This document shows positions 10,388-21,438 of a stretch of 64,000 nt of DNA, piece after piece. Made by a program: the position numbers and the translations under genes. The notes beneath the pieces are model-generated. The model made no database searches. It was not told the DNA's origin and saw only the letters and a program-made list of their open reading frames with translations. The stretch is from Ipomoea triloba. Taxonomy: Eukaryota > Streptophyta > Magnoliopsida > Solanales > Convolvulaceae. The stretch is from the NCBI RefSeq assembly GCF_003576645.1, contig NC_044919.1, positions 24,182,081 to 24,246,080 on the forward strand, read 5' to 3'. The number at the start of each line of letters is the position of its first letter. Position 1 is the stretch's first letter.

Positions 10388-12150
10388 TGATAAGTGCAAA
10401 AGATACTACGTTTATAAGGTCAATCTCGGGTCGCATTACATGTACTTGCTAGCTTTTGTGATTAATTTGAGCATGTATTGCGTTAGAAATGCTTGTTAAT
10501 GCCATTAGATCCTAATCCACACGTATTTGGTAATTTTGTAGGTAAAAAGTTGTGCAAAGTGGTGAAAAAGGGCATGGATTTCAAAGATCGATTCGCGAGC
10601 CAAATTGGAAGCAAAGGACCGGCCGGACACACCTTGGACGCGCGCCCGCCCAGGCGTCCACGTCCCAAATCCGCGAAGTACGAAGCAGACCCTGGAGGAC
10701 GCGCGGCGGACGCCACCGGACGCGCCGCGTCCGATTATTCGCTCTCTGAAGTTTGCGATGTCTGCTTAGGACGCACACCGGACGCCCCGCGTCCGAAAAA
10801 TCACTCTCTGAAGTTTGGAACGTCTGATTAGGACGCGCAGCGGACGCACGCCGGACGCCGCGTCCGATTCCCAGATCCCGCGCCGAAGATTTGAACAGCG
10901 CGCGAAGAATCCCGCTGGACGCGCAGAGGACGCGCGTCCAGTCGGGCGTCCGCTATGTCTAATTTTGGCGGTTGGCGCGATTTAAATAGGGAATTGGGGC
11001 ATTTTTCAGAGGATCCTCATTCATTTTTCCAGATTAGTTTAGCCTAAAATTTCTCTCTCTAGAATTAGGTTGAAATTCTCTCCCAATTCACTTCAATTCC
11101 ATTCATACTTCCATTCAATTAGCTAGATTTGGAGAAGATTGTGGACAACAACTTGCAATTGATCAAGATTTGTATTAGATTCCATTTGCAATCAAGTAAT
11201 CTTTCAATTTCTTCTATTGTTCTTCAATTTCTATTTTGTGAATTGCTTTATTGTTTTGTTTAGTGATTTGATCTTGAATTTTGTCCTTGATCTTGCATTG
11301 CATCTTGATTTTGATTCTAGTTTTCCTTTTTGAGATTTGTTTTGATGAATTGAGTAATGCTTTGAATTGAGTGGGATTGCTTTGTTGATTTGGTTTGAGC
11401 TTTGAATTGTGCTTTGCTTTCAATCCTTGGAGCTTAAATTTGTTAGATGCTTTGATAATGCTTAGTCTAGTTATGTGTGGCTAGTTACCTAGGGATTAGG
11501 ACTAGTTGAACGTACATTTTGCTCTTGAGCTCTTATGTCTTGAATCTAGGGTAGATTGATGCCTTTTGGATAGCTTGATAGTGGTTGGGATGTTTGTATG
11601 ATCTCTACTCCGATTAGGCCAATTGGACTTGAGAATTAGTGTGCTTGCTTTCACCTATGAGAATAGGGATTGCTTGAGACCTCACCAACCTCTTTTCCTT
11701 CTCACCTTTGAGAAAAGGGAGTAGGAAGGCAAGAGACACATTAAGTGTTTGTGTTAATGCCTCTTCTAGCCTAAGGTTCACAAGTTTGGCTTTATGGTCT
11801 AGTAGTGAGTCCATTACCCACGAGAGTGGCGGTGGTGTTAGTGACCTTGTCTCTTGTTAGTCCGTTGAGCGTTTTTCAATTCCCTAGTACCCTAGGAAAT
11901 CAAGAGTTGCATGTGTGGTAGACTAGTCCCAATCCTTCCTTCCTAAAATTGTTCACAACATCTTTTGTTTTAAGTGTTTGAGATATTCTTAGAATGACAT
12001 ACACAAACCTTTCGATAGGACTAGCTTTTGAAACCTAGGAACTCTTGTGTCTAATTCCTTGTCTACCAAATCATTTTCTACCATTCCTTGAGACGATACT
12101 CGGGAACTTCTTCCCGTTTTATTCACCTACACTCTTTCCACCTCCCGCTA
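10388..12150 (+). repeat. Probable 3' LTR of the Athila element
   Basis: It starts with TGATAAGTGC directly after the polypurine-like motif. It holds the third GGACGC/GCGTCC tract (10637-10957, with GGACGCGCGTCC near 10927), then TTTAAATAGG at 10981, a plausible TATA-type box, and a T-rich transcribed-looking part. The segment near 12090-12130 (GAGACGATACTCGGGAAC) resembles the 3' ends of Athila LTRs. The exact end is not fixed because the 5' LTR is outside the window. Length of about 1.75 kb fits Athila LTRs. Confidence 0.6.
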
Positions 12151-12169
12151 AAATACAACTCTTCATTTA

Positions 12170-13240
12170 TGTACCTAAATCTCTGTATCTGTGAACATAG
12201 AGTATATAAACTGCGAATATAGAGTTATGAATGTAACACTGAAATGTGTGAATGTGGAGTTTTCAAATTGTGAACATGGAGTATAGAAACTGTGAATATA
12301 GAGTTATGAATGTGTGGATGTGTAATAGTGGTAATATAATTACTAAACATGTAGCCTTGTAATGTGTGAATGTGGAGTTTAAAAACTGTGAACATGTAGT
12401 TTACAAACTATGAATGTAGAGTTATGAATGTGTGAATCTGTAACAGAGTTAACATAGTTCTACAAACATGGTGTTCTGTTTTACTACATATAGCTCTGTA
12501 TTTATGTGCATAGAGTTCTGATGGAAATGTTATTCTTTTAGTAGAGCATAGCTGGATTTATTCCGGGGACGGGGAATGGCGAATAAATCTAGCCATGCTC
12601 TACAAAGGAATGACATTTCCATCAAATTCAGAATTCCAAAATAGAACTCTATTACAAATTCAAAATTATAGAACTACACATTCACAGTTTGGATACTCTA
12701 TGTTCATAATTTCAAGACTCCAAGTTCACATATTCTAGAACTACAAAATGACTAAAATTATGTTAACTCTGTTACACATTCACAACTTCATAACTCCATT
12801 TTCACAATTCCTAACCTCTATGTTCACTATCTCAACATTTAAACACACAACCACACATAAATCATAAATCAATATGAATCACTAATTTTACTCTAAAAAA
12901 CAATTAGAAAACCTGAAATTGAAGTAGACTCCTCAATATTTAAATCTCCTTGATCAATGCTTGCTGAGACAACCACGAAATTTGCATTCACTGCAAATAC
13001 AAAATACAACAAAGCATCAGTCAACAATGTGAATGTGGAGTTCTAAAAGTGTGAATGTAGAAGTATGTAACTGTGAATGTGGTGTTGTATAATTGTGAAT
13101 GTACATCTCTATACTTTTGAATGAAGACCTATGTATGTGTGAATGCAGAGCTTTTTAATAATGAATGTAAAACTCTATGATTACGAATATAGAGCTTTGT
13201 AAATGTGAATGTATCGCTACGTGATTGTGAACATAAACTT
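12170..13240. repeat. Foldback block of degenerate GTGAATGTRGAGTT repeats around a hairpin
   Basis: Roughly 25-bp degenerate units (core GTGAATGTGGAGTT) run forward at 12180-12510, reverse-complemented at 12640-12840 and forward again at 13025-13240. At the centre two arms of about 50 bp (12517-12567 and 12580-12634; both contain GATGGAAATGT and TAGAGCAT) can pair around a short G-rich loop. Long, repeat-filled inverted arms suggest a foldback or MULE-type transposon, but no target duplication was identified. Confidence 0.6.
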
Positions 13241-13615
13241 TTGACAATGATCCCCAATAAAAACTCAAATACATGGTAAATAATCAATATAAACCAGAAA
13301 TCATAAATTCGAAAACACAAATATGAATCAATATAATTCATCAAACTTCAAATTCAACGCACTAACAAAATAAATAATAAAATCAAATTCATACTAAGTT
13401 TAAAAATCAGAAAAAAAAACTGCAATTGAAGATGATCCATCAACGTGTAACCCTGGCTAATCTCTTGCCTCCGCCATCAATGAACACAGTATTGGAAAAA
13501 CGAATGGAATATGAATTGGGAATAGCAATGGAGAAGAATTGCGATGAGGAATCAGAGAAGAATTGCGTTGAGGAATTAGAGAAGAATTGCGAGGAAAAGG
13601 ACTTGTGAGGGAGAA

Positions 13616-13706
13616 TTGATTGTTCTGCTGCAATGAGGAGTTGCGTTGATTGTTCTGCTACGATGAGGACTTGCGTTGATTGTTCTGTTGCGATGAGGAT
13701 TTGCGA
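13616..13706 (+). repeat. Three 30-bp tandem units
   Basis: GATTGTTCTGCTGCAATGAG and its variants recur at 13616, 13646 and 13676. Just upstream, 13530-13600 has a related GAGAAGAATTGCG triplet repeat. A short inverted repeat of GGTCCACC type lies at 13768-13809. The small ORF at 13426-13608 is repeat-derived and not called. Confidence 0.75.
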
Positions 13707-14889
13707 GGAATCAGCCGTTAACGCCGTTTATTTTTTAAAAATTTAAACAACTAGTAAAACAATGCTGTATTGGACCCAGGTCCACCTTGCATGGTGGACC
13801 CGGGTCCACGGCATAATTTGTGGTATTAGAGGTGTCATCAAGATAATTATTTTTAAATTGTATAAGGGTCAAATAAGTTACTCAACTGTACACCAAACTG
13901 CAATTAGGCTATCAAACTCAAAAAAAATGCAATTAGGTGTCTAAACAACACAAACTCATGCAATTCAACAAAAAATGACATGTTTACTTTAAAATAGACT
14001 GACGTGGCGGTTACCCAATTTCAAAATAATTTTTTTAAATAATTTTAAATAAAATAATTATTTAAAATTTAAGGGAAAATATAATTATTTATAAGTGCAA
14101 CATTACTTATAAGGGAAAATATAATAATTTTGATGAGAAAGTAATACTTTTACATCAAAATATAAAAGTACTCTATATTACATTTGTATTCAAAAGTATT
14201 ATGTTTTCCGTTAGAGTTAATTCCAGCAATGGTCCCTCGACTATGTTGATTTTCCAAAATTGGTCCTCGTCTTTTAATTTGGACGAAATAGACCTTCGAC
14301 TATTAGATTTGTGCCACCATTGGTCCCTCCGTTTATTTTCAGTTAGTGAGAGTTAAATGTGGGGGTAAATGAGTCATTTCATAATATGGCTTTCTTCCTC
14401 CATTATGAGCCAGCCAACACTTGATATTGAAGGACGATTGATTAGCGACGGTGATGACCGACGATGCTGTCGTGGTGGAACTCCTCTTCCGCCTCAAGCA
14501 GTCAAGGGTGTGCACTCCGCCACATCCCGCCACGGTGAGGTTATTGCATATATGTTTGCCTTCATCCAGCTAGGGCCATCACCAGCGAAGATTGAAGCCC
14601 ACGACGTCGACTAGCCGGCCGAAAGAGGCTGCCGCTGGAAGTACCGCTAGGTTTAGCCGGAAAGTGGCGCTGCTTCACCCAGCGACGGCTACTTTGACGA
14701 GCCCAATCGCCTCCCTTCTTTGCCGGATCTAACATCCACTTTTAGATCCCTTTATTAAGCCGATAGGGGATTTAGTTTATGTTTGGATTGGGGATAAGGG
14801 GAAGGAGAAGGGAGATGGTAATGCTAGTTTGAGAGAATTTTTTTTCACTTTTGAGCCATCAAGCTCAAGCTGTTGGAAGGATTAGTGTT

Positions 14890-15567
14890 TGAGCCATGCT
14901 CCTTTGTCATGACAGCAACTTCTATGTTTTTTCCATCACTATCAACAACATCATGCAAAGCATGAATGGCTAGGATAGCTTCACAGTTTCCTGACCAGAT
15001 GTTTCGTTATAGTTCTTCTCAAGAAACTCCCAGATTGAGTTGGAGTTCCTCCTAGTTGCATTGGGCTTCCATGCATGCTGAAAAAGTACCTGATGGATAT
15101 GTCTGATAAAGAGATTGAACACCTGTGTATGGGTCAAAACCAATAATAAGCAAGGTAGAAAGACCAAATGGATGGTCTTACACCACCACTTTGAGTGTAT
15201 ATTTGCTGAAGGCTAGTAATATAGCGAGTTATGTACTCAACAGTTACAGGATCTTCCGATCCATGGTGAGCATGTGACTCTGGCACTCAATGCGTGCTCT
15301 ATTTACAAGAACGCATGCAGCTGCTTTAAGTGATCAACAGAAGCCAATGCAATGTGATCATCTAGATTTATAATTTTCCGTACAGATATGGACTCCTGAA
15401 GCTTGGGAGTAGACTTTTTCTCGACGCCGAGGACGACAGACGACAGTACCTGTACCTCGAACACCCACTACGGCGTTACCCTTTCGTACGGCTTCTAGGG
15501 CGTACTCCACCTAGAAAAGATGACCGTCCAGCGAGAAAATAGTGATCGCTCTATCGTATCGAGCCAT
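14890..15567 (-). pseudogene. PAD1: Intronless pseudogene of 20S proteasome subunit alpha type-7 (PAD1-like)
   Basis: Read on the minus strand from 15567, the frame begins MARYDRAITIFSLDGHLF, then a TAG, then VEYALEAVRKGNA, which is the conserved N-terminus of alpha-7. Recognisable blocks continue in order: RARIECQSH near 15290, [12 protein letters not shown] near 15190, the SACM-EAQCN region near 15070, FLEKNYNETSGQETVKL near 15000, and GKNIEVAVMTKEHG ending near 14890. Several frameshifts and stops break it. No introns separate the blocks, whereas plant alpha-7 genes are intron-rich; this points to a retroposed copy. It lies inside the Pack-MULE. Confidence 0.85.
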
Positions 15568-15634
15568 AAGTGATCTTTTATGAGTTCGGTTTCAGTTTGT
15601 TCCGCCAACCTTTTATGTTAGAATGCTTTTTTTT

Positions 15635-15810
15635 TTATTCGAGAATCCACAACAAGTGTTCGAACATCACCACTTGGCATCCGATGGCGATGTACTCGTC
15701 GGAGTAGCTGCCGGAACGCTTCGCCAGTTCCTGGAACATAGGGTGGTCGATGATGTCGAAGCCAACCAGGTATTGGCAGCGAGACTTACCCACGTACACA
15801 GGGTGGAGGT
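15635..15810 (-). pseudogene. Captured fragment of a SAUR (small auxin-up RNA) family gene
   Basis: The minus strand encodes YVGKSRCQYLVGFDIIDHPM and then FQELAKRSG and VVMFEHLLWILE, matching the conserved SAUR core (YVG...RYLV...HP.F..L...S and a C-terminal EHLLWMLE-like block). The open frame extends upstream to 15916 as a Pro/Thr-rich stretch of unknown origin. It lies next to the alpha-7 fragment in the same orientation inside the MULE, so a chimeric transcript is possible. It lacks the SAUR start and end. Confidence 0.8.
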
Positions 15811-16261
15811 CTTTAGAAGAGGCGGTGTTGTAAGGGCCTGGAGCAGTTCTCGTCGTCGGAGAAGGAGTTGGTGGTGGCGACAACAATGGAGCTGGGGTAA
15901 TGAACTTATGAACCAATGCTATAAATTGACGCTTTTACCCCTGCTTTTAACGTTTAACTAACCCTAGGTTCACGAAAGGACCAATGGTGGCACAAATCTA
16001 ATAGTCAAGGGTCTATTTCGTCCAAATTAAAAGACTAGGACCAATTTTGAAAAATCAACATAGTTGAGGGACCATTGCTGGAATTAACTCTTTTCCGTTA
16101 TAAGTAACAAACATTTTATTCCTAATTTAGTATTACATTTACTAGTATAAGTATTACATTTGCATATTGACCCAACTCAACCCGTCTCACGGATAAAGAT
16201 CTGTGAGAAGGTCTCAAACAAGTGTGACCCTTTTATATATACTAATAATTAATTTAACTCT

Positions 16262-17160
16262 AAAAGACATATACTGTACACCATCAAATGATTATATGTC
16301 TTCAAAACTTGTGGGTCTACGAACTATATTAAGAAGGCATCTCAAGTAATATAATTCACCATTGCCTCGCGGTACATAGAAGATATATTTTTTCCTTGGA
16401 TGCCATTCCCGAATGTTTTTTTTTTCAAACAAATTTATTTGGCATCTCAATATAAGTTAACATCCTTGCATCTGCATATCTCTTGTTGGCTTCGGGCCAT
16501 CCATTGAATATACTTTGACCAACAGTATGTCGATTAAGCACATTGTCGGTGCTATCATCATCTTAAAAAATAACAGATTGACAATTTAGTAGATGAAAGC
16601 TTAGTCGCTCAACTGCTGGTGTTCTGAATTGCACATCAAAGCTAAACATACGCCACGTAGACTCACACGCAGAGACATAATGACAATCATAGTACATATT
16701 TATCTCATCTATGACTTCATTACCATGTTCATCAGACGTACTTTTACAAAATTCAGTTGTGACTTGATCATTGCCTTTATTCACATACTTGAATAAGTAT
16801 TTGATAGATCTTGACTGTTTGCACCATTTCACATTCATGTGTGCCCTATATCTGAGAAGCAAATACCTATTATGTGGTACCACATATCTATTATCCAATT
16901 GAATCCCATTTTTGTTTATGGTCATACCATCATCCCGCCGCCTATAGATTGGGTAACCATCTTCATCAAAACTTGAAGAGTCAACAAACTTTTTTGGGAA
17001 ATACCTTAAACATCTACCATTTATCATGCAAGGAAATCATTTCCTTGCTGTTCCACAAGGACCATAAACCATGAATTCCTCAACTACGTTATAGTATTGT
17101 TGGTCATCTTCTTTATTAGGGATCTCTGCTGATATAATGAAGTCCATGATAGTGTTATAA
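16262..17160 (-). pseudogene. Helitron helicase/replicase relic
   Basis: Minus-strand reading recovers consecutive blocks of the plant Helitron replication-helicase protein: FIISAEIPNKE, EEFMVYGPCGTARK, CMINGRC, DEDGYPIYRRRDDG, LDNRYVVPHNRYLLLRYRAH, SRSIKYLFKYVNKGND, and after 16563 the EANKRYADARMLTYIE, REWHPRKKY and FYVPRGNGELYYLRCLLN blocks. Stops (TGA near 17037, TAA near 16561, TGA near 16426, TAA near 16283) interrupt a frame that otherwise stays open. This is only an internal piece; the Rep and helicase ends and the Helitron termini are absent. Confidence 0.88.
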
Positions 17161-18849
17161 ATAAATTGATAGTGGACAATATTTGTAACGGACACATTTA
17201 TTCATCTTTATGTATACTATTTATTATACCTTAAGTATTGTATATTTGTATTGTAACACCCCGTAAATTCATTTCGAGCCTTTCGATTGTTAATTAATTC
17301 CTTGGGCAATCTAATTAATTCTTTGGGCAATTTAATTAAATTCCAATTGGGCTAATTCCTTCAATTTGATATACACATATACTTGTATATATATTTCATG
17401 CCTAATTTAATTATTCTAATCAAGAGCCCAATTAATTGAATTTATTATTGTAAGGGATTTTATTCAATTTGGACCCTTACAATATTTGTTATTAAATATT
17501 CTTACAAGCCCACATTCTTGATCATACATTACATATATACATATATTGATCTTAAGACATCCTTATGGGTTAATTCTTGTATTTAATTTGTAAGGGGTGA
17601 ATTTATTAAGCCCAACTTACTAGTCTTGATTATATTTAATTTCCTACACCCATTATTTTATAAGTTACTTAAGCCCACATCATTTAATGTCTTTCACCCT
17701 AAATATTGTATGTATTCTTGGTATATAATTTGAAGATCAAAATACCCTAAAGACTTTCACTCTTTCTTCCTCCTACTCAATACTCCTACACGCCATTTTC
17801 CTCTCAAATTCCCTAAGAATTCATCTTCATTTTCCCTACAAGATTTCAAGTAAAGGTTGCTCTTTTAAGCTTGGTTGGGAGTGGGTAAGTGCATCTATCC
17901 TAGAATCCATCTTGCATTTTGTGTTTTAGATAGTCTTTCTACATAATCTTATAAGTGTTCTTTTGGGGTTCTTTGGGAAAAAGATGATCAAGGTGAAGGT
18001 GGGGCTTTGTGAGCTAGCAAAAGGCTTGTTGGAATAGGAAAAACTCTTTGAGGTAACCATCCATGTCCATCAAATCTATTTTATTCACCTATTCTATATA
18101 TATTGATCTTGGTGTTGGAAATCCTGAAATTTCTTGTTAGTTGGCCTATTTCTTGGATGTATTTTGTTGGATTTCATCTTGATCTTTTGCCTTGTGTTGT
18201 ATGATCAATGATGTTATGGATTTCCTTATTTTTGGACTCTAAATTGGATGAAATGTGAGTGGATTTGGTCTGATTTTGTATTCTGGAAATGGTATTGTTC
18301 ATGTCTGCTTTTGGTTTCTGGAATCTGGGAGCTGGGTTGGCCTTGCGGAAGACCCAAGCGGCATAATGTAACCCGCGAGGGCGATCCGCAAGGTGGCGAC
18401 GGTGGTGTCGGGCGGAGGGGAGAGGCCCGTTGAGGGAGGCCGCCTCCTTCTCGCGGAGGAGACCGGCGGATGACAGCGTTCCGTTGAGGGGTTCCGCTAG
18501 TTCATTGGGAGTTCGATTCCAGTGAGCGTTTTCTCTGTTGTTATTGTCTGTTGTTCCCTTTTGTTCCTGATTATTGTTGGATTGTTTTGTTGGATATTTT
18601 ACCATGTCTTTGGAGTATTTATTCATGTCATTTATTGGGTATTTGATACCATAGCTTGGAGTATTGATTCATGTCATTGGTTTCCATTTTTGGTATTCTT
18701 GATTCTTGATTCTTGATTCATAATCTGGGAGTTGGCTGGTGTTCATGTGTGAGATGAACACTTTGTTTTGGTTGCTTTGAGTGATGTTGGAGTATGGTTA
18801 TGATGGTGGTTTGGTTGATGTTGTTGGTGGTTGTTGGTTGGAGTTGACT

Positions 18850-19070
18850 ATTGTGCTACTATTGACTGTGCTATTGGTTGTGCTACTATTGGTTGTGCTA
18901 CTATTGACTGTGCTACTATTGACTTCTGACTTTGGACTTCGGTCCCTGTGATTGGGTTGATTACCCCTGTGATTGGACTTCGGTCCCTGTGATTGGACTG
19001 TCGGTCCCTGTGATTGGACTTCGGTCCCTGTGATTGGACTTCGGTCCCTGTGATTGGGCTCATCACCCCT
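18850..19070. repeat. Minisatellite of GGTCCCTGTGATTGGACTTC units
   Basis: The block begins with TTGACTGTGCTACTA units, then about six copies of a 20-bp unit GACTTCGGTCCCTGTGATTG with small variants. It lies inside the LTR-like unit. The short minus-strand ORF across it is repeat-derived. Confidence 0.85.
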
Positions 19071-19479
19071 ATTTGACTCGTGACTATTTGACTTCTGACT
19101 ATGTGGTTTGACTTGGTTTGGTGACTGGTTTGACTTGGTTTGGTTGTTGGTTTGGCGTTGGTTGGGAGTTTGGAGTTGGGGTTCTCCTCGGTGGGTTGTT
19201 GTGAGTTCTTGGATTATTCGGTTGATATCTTGTCATTCTCGTTGAGTTTGGATGTTTCCTTTGGATTGCGTTCAGTTGGTATCTCATTTATGGTTCGTTA
19301 TTGCCTTATGCTTTTGTTGTTGAGAATTGGCCTTGTTTGATTGAGTCTTGGTTGTTGATTCGTTCAGCTTATTGTTGTTGAGTATCTGTTTTGAACTATT
19401 GAACAGTTCGTTGGTGTTTATATTCTATATGGGTGTGTAAACCTATTTACATTCTATATGGGTGTGTAAGCTCTTTCAG

Positions 19480-20893
19480 ATGGGTGAGGTTAGCGAGAAA
19501 GCTCCAAAAGTGCCAATCCCAGGCAAAAGAAATATCCTAATCACTAGTGCGCTGCCTTACGTCAACAACGTCCCTCACCTCGGCAATATCATCGGCTGTA
19601 AGATATTCCATCTCTTCTCACCCTGTCTATGCTTATATGCGTGTATATTACTTCGATTCATTTGCTTTTTAGTTGATTCGAAACATTTATTAGCTTTTGC
19701 TAAAGGAGTTGTACTAATTTTTTGGGTGTTTATGATGATTTGTAGGTGTGTTGAGTGCCGATGTGTTTGCTCGGTATTGTAGGCTCAGAGGCTACAATGC
19801 CATATACATATGCGGAACGGATGAGTACGGGACAGCCACTGAGACGAAAGCCTTGGAGGAGAATTCTACTCCGCAACAAATATGTGACAAGTAAGGCTGT
19901 TATAATTTTAGTTTTAATGCTCAACAAATATGTGCCAATATGAGTATTTGCACATCCCAATATTTTGTTTACCGCTCTAATTAGTTGGGTTTATGAATTT
20001 TTAGTAGTACTTGAAAAATTAATTGTAATACTGTGGGACTGGGAAAAAGTGAACTGAATAAGCTAATTGTCTTAAGTTACTCTATTTAATTGTCTAGAAC
20101 TCTTTGTAACTTCCTAAAACTATGGTTTAAATAAATATTTATAGGTAGAAGAAGAATATAGTATTTTGTTTAGGTAGATAAGCTGCAAAGTACTAAGAAA
20201 ACAAGAATTTTCATAATAAAGTGCAAATTCATAAAGAATAGGGAGCAACTGCAAACTTTTTGTAGATACTATGAGTTTACTATGCCTGTGAAATCACATG
20301 TTAATATTATTGTTATAACATGGTAAGCGGATCTCTCCATATGGTTTACCTGTTTATATATTGTATTGATTGCATGTTTCATATTTGGATAAATTCTGAA
20401 TATAAACCTTATTCCTGTGTATTCAGATATCATGAAATCCATAAACAAGTCTATCAATGGTTTGACATAAGTTTTGATAAGTTTGGACGGACATCCACTC
20501 CTCAACAAACTGAGGTTTGCCAGTCCATTTTCAAGAAACTATTAGAGAACAACTGGCTTACTGAGAATACAATGCAGCAGGTATGGAGTTTTCTATTGCT
20601 AATTAGTTCTTTGGCTTCAGAAAATAACTATATTTATTTCTTCTTATTCACTAGACCTATTTTGGATGAAATGATGAATTCCCCACCACTTCATCTTATC
20701 CCAAAAAGTTTCAACAAATCATCTTCTTTAAATGCAGCCTTACTGTGATACATGCAAAAAGTTTTTAGCTGACCGCCTTGTAGAGGGTACCTGTCCAACA
20801 CCAGGTTGTAACTATGATTCTGCACGAGGAGATCAATGTGAAAAGTGCGGGAAGCTTTTAAATCCTACAGAACTGAAGGAGCCAAGATGCAAG
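19480..20893 (+). pseudogene. Truncated copy of methionyl-tRNA synthetase, exons 1-4
   Basis: Exons 19480-19597, 19746-19890, 20427-20580 and 20738-20893 match the first four exons of the gene at 26308-38472. The duplicated segment is 19467-20906 against 26295-27734: 1440 bp each, offset 6828, no indels, and only three substitutions found (one intronic, two synonymous). It starts 13 bp before the ATG and stops 13 bp past exon 4. Introns are present, so it is a DNA-level copy. It has HLGN and part of the zinc region but no KMSKS loop, anticodon-binding part or C-terminal domain, so it cannot make a working enzyme. Reading beyond exon 4 enters LTR-like DNA. Confidence 0.93.
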
Positions 20894-20942
20894 GTTCACT
20901 TTTGCTATCTCAGCCTGTGTGAGGTTGGGGTGTCACATGTAT

Positions 20943-21401
20943 ATATGCATGTGTACCCTTGTGTTTTTTTTTTTTGAATACATGTGTACCCTTGTGTTAT
21001 TTAGAGAGGATGATGAATGATATGAAAATGGTTAACTTGTTCTCACATTGCAGTTATTCTCTTTTCTTTTCTTCGTATTGATTTCCCTTATGAATATGGT
21101 CCGTTTCTCCTCTAATGGCTTTGAGCTAAAGGCTATATTACAACACATTATCAGCACACTCAATCTCGGTGAACGGTAATCTTATGAGTTTTTCTATACC
21201 TTATTATTTTTGGATGCTTCAAATAGCATATGTTTATGATATGTAAATTTATACATATGGTCATATTATGATGTTTATTATTTCCATATGCCTCAATTTG
21301 CCTTTTGAATACATTGTGTGCAATTTTCTTTTATAGTGTGTATATACATATATTCTGTATGAATAAATTTTTTTCTCTTTTAGAAAAAGGGAGTTGTAAA
21401 C

Positions 21402-21438
<37 letters not shown>

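Larger units (their letters stand above)
1..12150 (+). mobile_element. 3' part of a Ty3/gypsy Athila-type LTR retrotransposon
   Basis: The order is protease C-terminus, reverse transcriptase, RNase H, integrase, two post-pol ORFs, a long noncoding part, and a 3' LTR beginning near 10388. Long post-pol space, post-pol ORFs resembling the Pfam ATHILA ORF-1 family, and the pol sequence itself point to the Athila lineage. The 5' LTR and gag lie upstream of the window, so LTR pairs and target duplication cannot be compared. The 3' end is uncertain within about 12130-12160. The pol frame has a nonsense codon, so this copy is unlikely to move on its own. Confidence 0.85.
14214..16090 (-). mobile_element. 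Pack-MULE with 10-bp target duplication and captured gene fragments
   Basis: Terminal inverted repeats of about 115 bp (14214-14332 and 15974-16090; outer ends GAGTTAATTCCAGCAATGGT and its complement) differ at only a few positions. TTTTCCGTTA flanks the element exactly on both sides (14204-14213 and 16091-16100). Long TIRs with a 9-11 bp duplication define Mutator-like elements. There is no transposase. Inside are a proteasome alpha-7 copy and a SAUR fragment, both on the minus strand, plus unidentified GC-richer DNA at 14345-14870. Confidence 0.92.
17254..20937. mobile_element. LTR-like unit (TGTAACACCCC...GGGGTGTCACA) containing a MetRS gene patch
   Basis: The unit starts TGTAACACCCC and ends GGGGTGTCACA. 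TGTAT flanks it on both sides (17249-17253 and 20938-20942), a 5-bp target duplication as made by LTR retrotransposons. No internal direct LTR pair or coding domain was seen, so a solo LTR of about 2.24 kb interrupted by foreign DNA fits best. The foreign DNA is 19467-20906, copied from the MetRS gene; only 31 bp of LTR-like sequence follow it. A GC-rich patch at 18340-18500 and a minisatellite at 18850-19070 lie inside. Confidence 0.75.
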
